This document shows, piece after piece, positions 60,268 to 64,000 of a stretch of 64,000 nucleotides of DNA (positions are counted from its first letter, which is position 1; each line of letters starts with the position of its first letter). Origin of the DNA: Micromonospora andamanensis (lineage in GTDB: Bacteria; Actinomycetota; Actinomycetes; Mycobacteriales; Micromonosporaceae); NCBI RefSeq assembly GCF_016863495.1, contig NZ_BOOZ01000006.1, positions 124,001-188,000 of the forward strand, written 5' to 3'. Under the pieces are notes generated by a model that saw only the letters and a program-made list of their open reading frames with translations, was not told the origin of the DNA and made no database searches. The position numbers and the translations under genes were made by a program.

Positions 60268-61068
60268 CTACTGCGCGGCGGGGGCGAGTTGAAAGGTGGC
60301 CGGCTTCTCGACGGTCCGTACGGCCATCCCGTCGTTGACCAGCTTGTCCGCGGCGTTCACGACCGCGCCGGCGCTGGCCTTCCTGGCGTCGGTGCCGACG
60401 TTCGCGGCGTCGATGAGCTTGCACAGCTCGCTGATCTTGTAAGCCCGCTCGGGGTGCGCTTCGAGGATGTCCAGCACCGCCCCCCGCAGCGAGCCCTTCC
60501 CTCGGCGAATGCTCGCCGCTCGGCCATCCGTTCGGGTGGCCGGGGTGACCGGGTCCGCGTCCTCCGACGCTGCGGCGTGCTGCTCACCCGCCGCGTCGGA
60601 CTCGGTGGCGGTCTCTGCGGTCACGCTGTCGTTGCTGGAGGCGGGTTGGGGTGCGGCGGCGGTGCCGCCGGTTGCGGCTACCTGTTCGCCATCGGCGGGC
60701 GGGCCGGGTTGCGGTGTGGGCGTCGCCTCGGGTGAGGCTGCGGTATCGGCGACCTCGGCGGGGTTGTCGTGGCAGGCCGGGGCTGCCGGTGCGTCGGGTG
60801 CGCTGTCGGGCGCTGCCGGCGGCGCCTGGTGCGTGCCGACGGTGGCGCGGCCGGCGTCGGTGAGCCGCCACACGGCGCGCTTGCTGTCGGTGTGGACACG
60901 TTCGGCCTGGCCAGTCTTTTCCCAGGCGCGCAGCTTGGCGGTGGCGGTGGAGTAGCCGAGCCCGGCCTTGTCCGCCACGGCGGCGGCGGTGTCCTCGCCG
61001 AGTTCGGCGAGCGCGGCGAGGACCTTGAACATCGCGTGGGCCGGTACGAGTTCCGGATCGTCGGTCAT
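60268..61068 (-). CDS. Two-winged-helix protein with disordered linker
   Basis: The 266-residue protein has an N-terminal winged helix (AMFKVLAALAELGEDTAAAV; KAGLGYSTATAKLRAWEKTG) and about 110 low-complexity residues rich in Ala, Pro and Thr. A second winged helix follows (GSLRGAVLDILEAHPERAYK; ISELCKLIDAANVG). Similar MarR-like proteins are common on actinobacterial mobile elements and may act as chromatin or regulatory proteins. ATG 61068 is spaced 6 bases from GGAAGG. Confidence 0.72.
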   Translation of the reverse strand: MTDDPELVPAHAMFKVLAALAELGEDTAAAVADKAGLGYSTATAKLRAWEKTGQAERVHTDSKRAVWRLTDAGRATVGTHQAPPAAPDSAPDAPAAPACHDNPAEVADTAASPEATPTPQPGPPADGEQVAATGGTAAAPQPASSNDSVTAETATESDAAGEQHAAASEDADPVTPATRTDGRAASIRRGKGSLRGAVLDILEAHPERAYKISELCKLIDAANVGTDARKASAGAVVNAADKLVNDGMAVRTVEKPATFQLAPAAQ

Positions 61069-61096
61069 GGACATCCTTCCTGGTGGGTGTGTGAGG

Positions 61097-61670
61097 TCAG
61101 CACTGATCCACGCTTCGTTCACGGCGCTGATCAAGTGCGATGACCGAACCTCGGGACTGGTCCCCGAAATCCGGCACGGTTGACGCCGCCGCGACATGCC
61201 GACGAGAACGGCTACGCGGCGGCGGTGAGCGGCTGCTGAGCCCTCGGCGCCGGGTGGTGGCATCGCGAAGACGACCGGCCAGCGCGGTAGGTGACGGGGC
61301 CTCAGCGAGGGTGGCGAGGGGCCCGGGGCAGACGATGAGAGGTTCCTCGTTGTCGTGGTTGAGCAGTCCGGACAGGTGCCGGTAGGCCACCAACGCGGCG
61401 ACCTGGGCCAAGGGCGGGAGACCGACCCAGCGGAGCAGGTTCCAACCCAGGCCCGGGTCGGCCAGGGGGCGCGGGCAGCGTTCTCGATGGCGATGAGCAG
61501 GAACAGCGGCTGCACGATCGCGGAGACGACCTTGCCGGGTTCCGGCGACCGGTCGGCCGGAGCGTTCTCGGGGGGCGATGAAGGAGTGCGCGATGGTCGC
61601 GGCGACGGACACGAGTCCGCCCAGGGGCAGGCCGATAGGCCCAGCCGCGCGAGGAACGATGCGTGGTCAT
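61097..61670 (-). pseudogene. Frameshifted DUF2637/SpdB-like membrane protein gene
   Basis: Coding sense is spread over three frames. One frame gives PIGLPLGGLVSVAATIAHSF, the next gives ENAPADRSPEPGKVVSAIVQ and PLFLLIAIENAARAPW, and the third gives GLGWNLLRWVGLPPLAQVAA and LVAYRHLSGLLNHDN. Joined, they form the DUF2637 transfer-associated membrane protein pattern, related to the intact gene at 29196. The breaks lie in C-rich runs (CCCCCC near 61574 and CCCCC near 61475). The C-terminal part, where the GPLAVDGL helix should be, looks lost. Either decay or assembly indels. Confidence 0.6.
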
Positions 61671-61876
61671 GACGTCGCCTGCAGGGTCGGGGCGGGGTCG
61701 GTGAAGAGGGAGAACGCGATGACGAAGGGGCTGTTGTAGCCCTGCGTTTGCAGGTGCAGCGTGACCAGCTGCACGTCGTCCACCGAGCTGATTGGCCGGG
61801 CGGTGGGGTAGTCCAGCGCGGTGAACTGGGTCTGACCGTTGGTGGTGTGGGTGAAGGTCAGCAGGTAGCGGTACAT
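61667..61876 (-). CDS. Small hypothetical protein
   Basis: The 69 residues are beta-rich (YRYLLTFTHTTNGQTQFTAL; LVTLHLQTQGYNSPFVIAF). Good third-position GC. The stop overlaps the start of the frameshifted DUF2637 gene as ATGA, as expected of an operon. Function unknown. Confidence 0.6.
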   Translation of the reverse strand: MYRYLLTFTHTTNGQTQFTALDYPTARPISSVDDVQLVTLHLQTQGYNSPFVIAFSLFTDPAPTLQATS

Positions 61877-62097
61877 GGGGTGTCCTATCAGGTAATGGTG
61901 CGAGGGGGTGGAAGAGGAACAGGGCGGCGTGTCTGCGGCCCGGCGGAGTGCGATTGCCCCATGCCCGGGGCGCCCGGCGTGGGGTCTGCCCGACGATGCG
62001 AGGCGCGCACGCCCTGATCGAGGGGCGTGGCGGGCATCGGTGAGCGGATCGCCGCGAGAGGGAGGTCGGCGAGGGTCAGTCCGGACGGGCTTAGTGC

Positions 62098-62279
62098 TCA
62101 GCCGCGGTGCGGACGAGCGAGCTTACGGACGCCGATGATCGAGCCGTCCAGGTCGCGGACGGTGTCGTGGCAGACCAGCAGGTCCTCGCGGTCGGATGCA
62201 GCCAGGCCGACGAGCGGTCGGGGGTGTCGGCCGGGAAGATCCGAACCGGGTGCGGCGTCAGGTTGACGATTTCGGCCAT
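62098..62279 (-). pseudogene. Frameshifted small phage/plasmid-type gene
   Basis: The ATG at 62279, after a good CAGGAG site, opens with MAEIVNLTPHPVRIFPADTP, a start I associate with a small family on actinobacterial phages and plasmids. Near 62201-62208 the sense shifts to another frame that reads LVGLAASDREDLLVCHDTVR, then DLDGSIIGVRKLARPHRG and a stop at 62098. The uninterrupted frame gives only Ser/Thr/Arg-rich residues. One indel explains it. Confidence 0.6.
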
Positions 62280-62433
62280 AACGGCGTCTCCTGTCATGGG
62301 CTGGTTGGCCGTCTGGTCCCGCTGAAGCGGTGAGACTGGCCGCGAGTCGTACGGGACGGGGCGCTGCTGTTTCGGGAGGTTCCCTTCGATGCCTCGACCC
62401 GTGCGTTCTCCGTGGAGCCTGGAGGTCCTGCGC

Positions 62434-63006
62434 TTAGGCGTGGGTCGCGTTGAGCAGGCGTCGCAGGCTCACCGCGACGGACCCAGCGGAAGTCCGGGCG
62501 TCCGGGTGATCGACCGTCGTGGAGACGGTGTCCGCTCCGCGTGTGCGCAGCAGTTGGTAGAAGCGGCCGTCGATGTCGCAGGCGCTGACCGCCCGGACCG
62601 GGACGCCGTCGGGGTCGACGGGCAGGCCGTGAGCGGCGGCGGCTCGGCGTCCGGCGTCGCTGGTGTCGAGCCCTTCGGCGAGGAACGCCATCGCGATCAC
62701 GGGGCCGATCTGCTCACGCGTCCAAGCCCGCAGTCGTGGGAATTTGACGGTGGTCAGGGTGTCGGTGATGGCTTGCAGGCCGATCCAGTACGGCAGAGTG
62801 AAGCGGGTGCCGGGGACCGTGTGCTGCCGCCACACATCCTGGTTGATCGGAAGTTCCTCGGCGTTGATGCTGCCGACGATGGTGTGGGCGGTGCTGTCGA
62901 CCAAGGCGAGCAGGGCGGGGTAGGCACCCCAGCCTTTCGTTTCGGCGAGAGCTTCGACGGCGTTCAGTGCCGTGAGGATGAGGGTGGAACGGCGTTCAGG
63001 CTGCAT
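62434..63006 (-). CDS. Unknown island protein, repeated family member C
   Basis: The 190 residues share the family landmarks: AETKGWGAYPALLALVDSTA near the start and ACDIDGRFYQLLRTRGAD near residue 150. GGAGG precedes the ATG. Relatives at 46209, 58859 and 38794. Function unknown. Confidence 0.7.
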   Translation of the reverse strand: MQPERRSTLILTALNAVEALAETKGWGAYPALLALVDSTAHTIVGSINAEELPINQDVWRQHTVPGTRFTLPYWIGLQAITDTLTTVKFPRLRAWTREQIGPVIAMAFLAEGLDTSDAGRRAAAAHGLPVDPDGVPVRAVSACDIDGRFYQLLRTRGADTVSTTVDHPDARTSAGSVAVSLRRLLNATHA

Positions 63007-63142
63007 GGGGCTTTCCTCCACGGTCAGATGAGGGACGAGCGGTGGCGTGCTCCGAGGGCGGGCGGTCCCGCCGCAGCGGCACGCCTGCTGTCCCTCGGGT
63101 TCGAGGAGGCGGGCGTGCCGTGCGGTCGGGCGGGCGGTGGTG

Positions 63143-63556
63143 TCAGTTGCTGGCGCGGACGGGGCGCTGGCGGCCGACGCCGATGGTGAGCGTGTTCGGG
63201 TCGACCATGAACAGGTCGGCACCGTCGGGGAGTCCGGCCGTGATGAGGTCGACCAGCTGCGGTCCGCTGTCGCGCAGCAGTGGCAGGCCCCAGGCGTCCG
63301 TCCTGTCCGGCAGTCGGACGCCGGGCGCGGCCAGCGACCTACGGGCCTTGGCCATGGAGGGCATCGGATCGTGGAGAGCGTCGCCTCCGTTGCTGGCCAG
63401 CCACACCATTCCCCGGAATCGGAACAGTCGCAGCGCGGGCTCGGCGCTGCGGATACCGCTGGCGCCGTGACGGGTGTGCAGGTTCCGGTCGCAGAGGACG
63501 GCGTGCTGGGCGTGGGCGGCGACGGCGGGCAGGTCGAAGTACAGGAAGCGGGACAT
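63143..63556 (-). CDS. DUF3085-like protein (copy 2)
   Basis: The 137-residue protein has FLYFDLPAVAAHAQHAVLCD and MVWLASNGGDALHDPMPSMA, which parallel LYFPLPETLRLAEHAV and VYLMSNGLPRLTD of the 36904 protein. More diverged than a simple duplicate. Function unknown. Confidence 0.62.
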   Translation of the reverse strand: MSRFLYFDLPAVAAHAQHAVLCDRNLHTRHGASGIRSAEPALRLFRFRGMVWLASNGGDALHDPMPSMAKARRSLAAPGVRLPDRTDAWGLPLLRDSGPQLVDLITAGLPDGADLFMVDPNTLTIGVGRQRPVRASN

Positions 63557-63597
63557 GCTGCTCCTTCCAGTTTCATGCGGGGGGTGTGGGCCCGGGC

Positions 63598-63641
63598 GGG
63601 CAGCACACGTGCCTCAGGTGGCGAGGCGAGGTGTGCTGCCC
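63598..63641. other. Intergenic hairpin
   Basis: GGGCAGCACAC (63598-63608) and GTGTGCTGCCC (63631-63641) form an 11-bp stem upstream of the DUF3085-like gene. Confidence 0.65.
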
Positions 63642-63726
63642 GGTTCCGGTGGTGTGCCGCGGGACGTTCGGGGCAGGCGGTGTGGCCCCTGGGTTGCCGG
63701 GGGCTGGTGGCCGTGCCCGGTCGTGG

Positions 63727-63996
63727 TTACGGCGTTTGCAGGTCGATGGCGAAGATCTGCTGGTTGTGGTGCAGGGACTGCAGGTGCCGGTACGCCTGGT
63801 GCAGGTAGGTGATCCGGTCGGCGAGAAACGCGCTGGCCGGGGACATCTGAGTGCCGTCCTCGGTGAGGAAGGCGTCGGTGCACAGCGCCCACAGGGCGCG
63901 GTAGGTGGCGTAGGCGGCGGCACCGGCCTGGAACATCTCCAGGTCGGCGGTGTCGAGGTGGCCGGCGGTGTTGGCCGCGACGTTGTGCAGGCGCAT
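63727..63996 (-). CDS. Small helical hypothetical protein, may extend past the window
   Basis: The 89 visible residues are helical (DLEMFQAGAAAYATYRALWA; SAFLADRITYLHQAYRHLQS). The first ATG in frame is at 63996, four bases from the window edge, so the real start could lie outside. Function unknown. Confidence 0.55.
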   Translation of the reverse strand: MRLHNVAANTAGHLDTADLEMFQAGAAAYATYRALWALCTDAFLTEDGTQMSPASAFLADRITYLHQAYRHLQSLHHNQQIFAIDLQTP

Positions 63997-64000
63997 CGCC

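Noticed and set aside
30650..64000. Calling the island a prophage
   Set aside because: No capsid, terminase, portal or tail gene is recognisable; integrase, cell-wall hydrolase and DUF2637 remnants fit an integrative or plasmid element better.
1..64000. tRNA or rRNA genes as integration targets
   Set aside because: None could be recognised by eye on either strand; a tRNA search program would be decisive.

Overview
The window is high-GC DNA with frequent GTG starts and many ATGA/GTGA stop-start overlaps. It carries a Tad/Flp pilus locus of actinobacterial layout, a Methyltransf_19 gene, an Lsr2-type protein and DUF2637 proteins. This points to a filamentous or sporulating actinomycete (Actinomycetota). 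Micromonosporaceae or a related family is my guess; the sequence alone does not settle it. No rRNA, tRNA or CRISPR array was seen.

Layout. (1) 0-9 kb: a degenerate GGDEF/EAL membrane protein, an ImmA/IrrE-type metallopeptidase, a DUF574-type methyltransferase, a frameshifted lipoprotein gene, and a tightly coupled three-gene operon (tryptophan 2,3-dioxygenase, fold-type-I PLP enzyme, second longer TDO-like protein). (2) 9-16 kb: a small membrane protein, a SEC-C zinc-binding protein, and a MarR / amino-acid permease / MFS exporter operon. (3) 16.6-30.4 kb: an XRE regulator, a prepilin peptidase and a complete Tad pilus operon (lipoprotein, secreted protein, SAF/CpaB-like, CpaE-like, TadA, TadB, TadC, pilin, three TadE/G-like proteins). 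The operon ends in a membrane LysM-BTAD protein and a DUF2637-HTH protein. Four pairs of the 10-bp motif AACCGCAGTT, each pair spaced exactly 21 bp, sit upstream of the XRE gene and between the divergent peptidase and pilus genes. They look like the operators that tie this locus together. A strong hairpin at 30468-30504 closes the region.

(4) 30.6-64 kb: a long accessory island, almost all on the minus strand, of short, mostly unrecognised genes. Recognisable members are an SF2 helicase with four helicase-associated repeats, a GHKL-ATPase fused to an HEAAH metallopeptidase-like region, a ComM/ChlI-like protein that has lost its ATPase motifs, a MoxR AAA+ ATPase with a vWA partner, and a truncated Lsr2. 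There are also DUF3085, DUF4262 and DUF4314 proteins, an FAD monooxygenase, a GGDEF protein, a winged-helix protein and a lytic-transglycosylase/NlpC-P60 hydrolase. A recombination module combines a ten-zinc-ribbon recombinase-like protein, a small HTH protein and an intact tyrosine recombinase. Several unknown families occur two to four times, one as a fusion in one place and as split genes in another. Many intergenic spaces carry a GC-rich hairpin just upstream of the next ribosome binding site. Three genes in the window, two of them in the island, appear frameshifted. The island looks like part of an integrative element or large plasmid; its ends and any transfer apparatus are not visible here.
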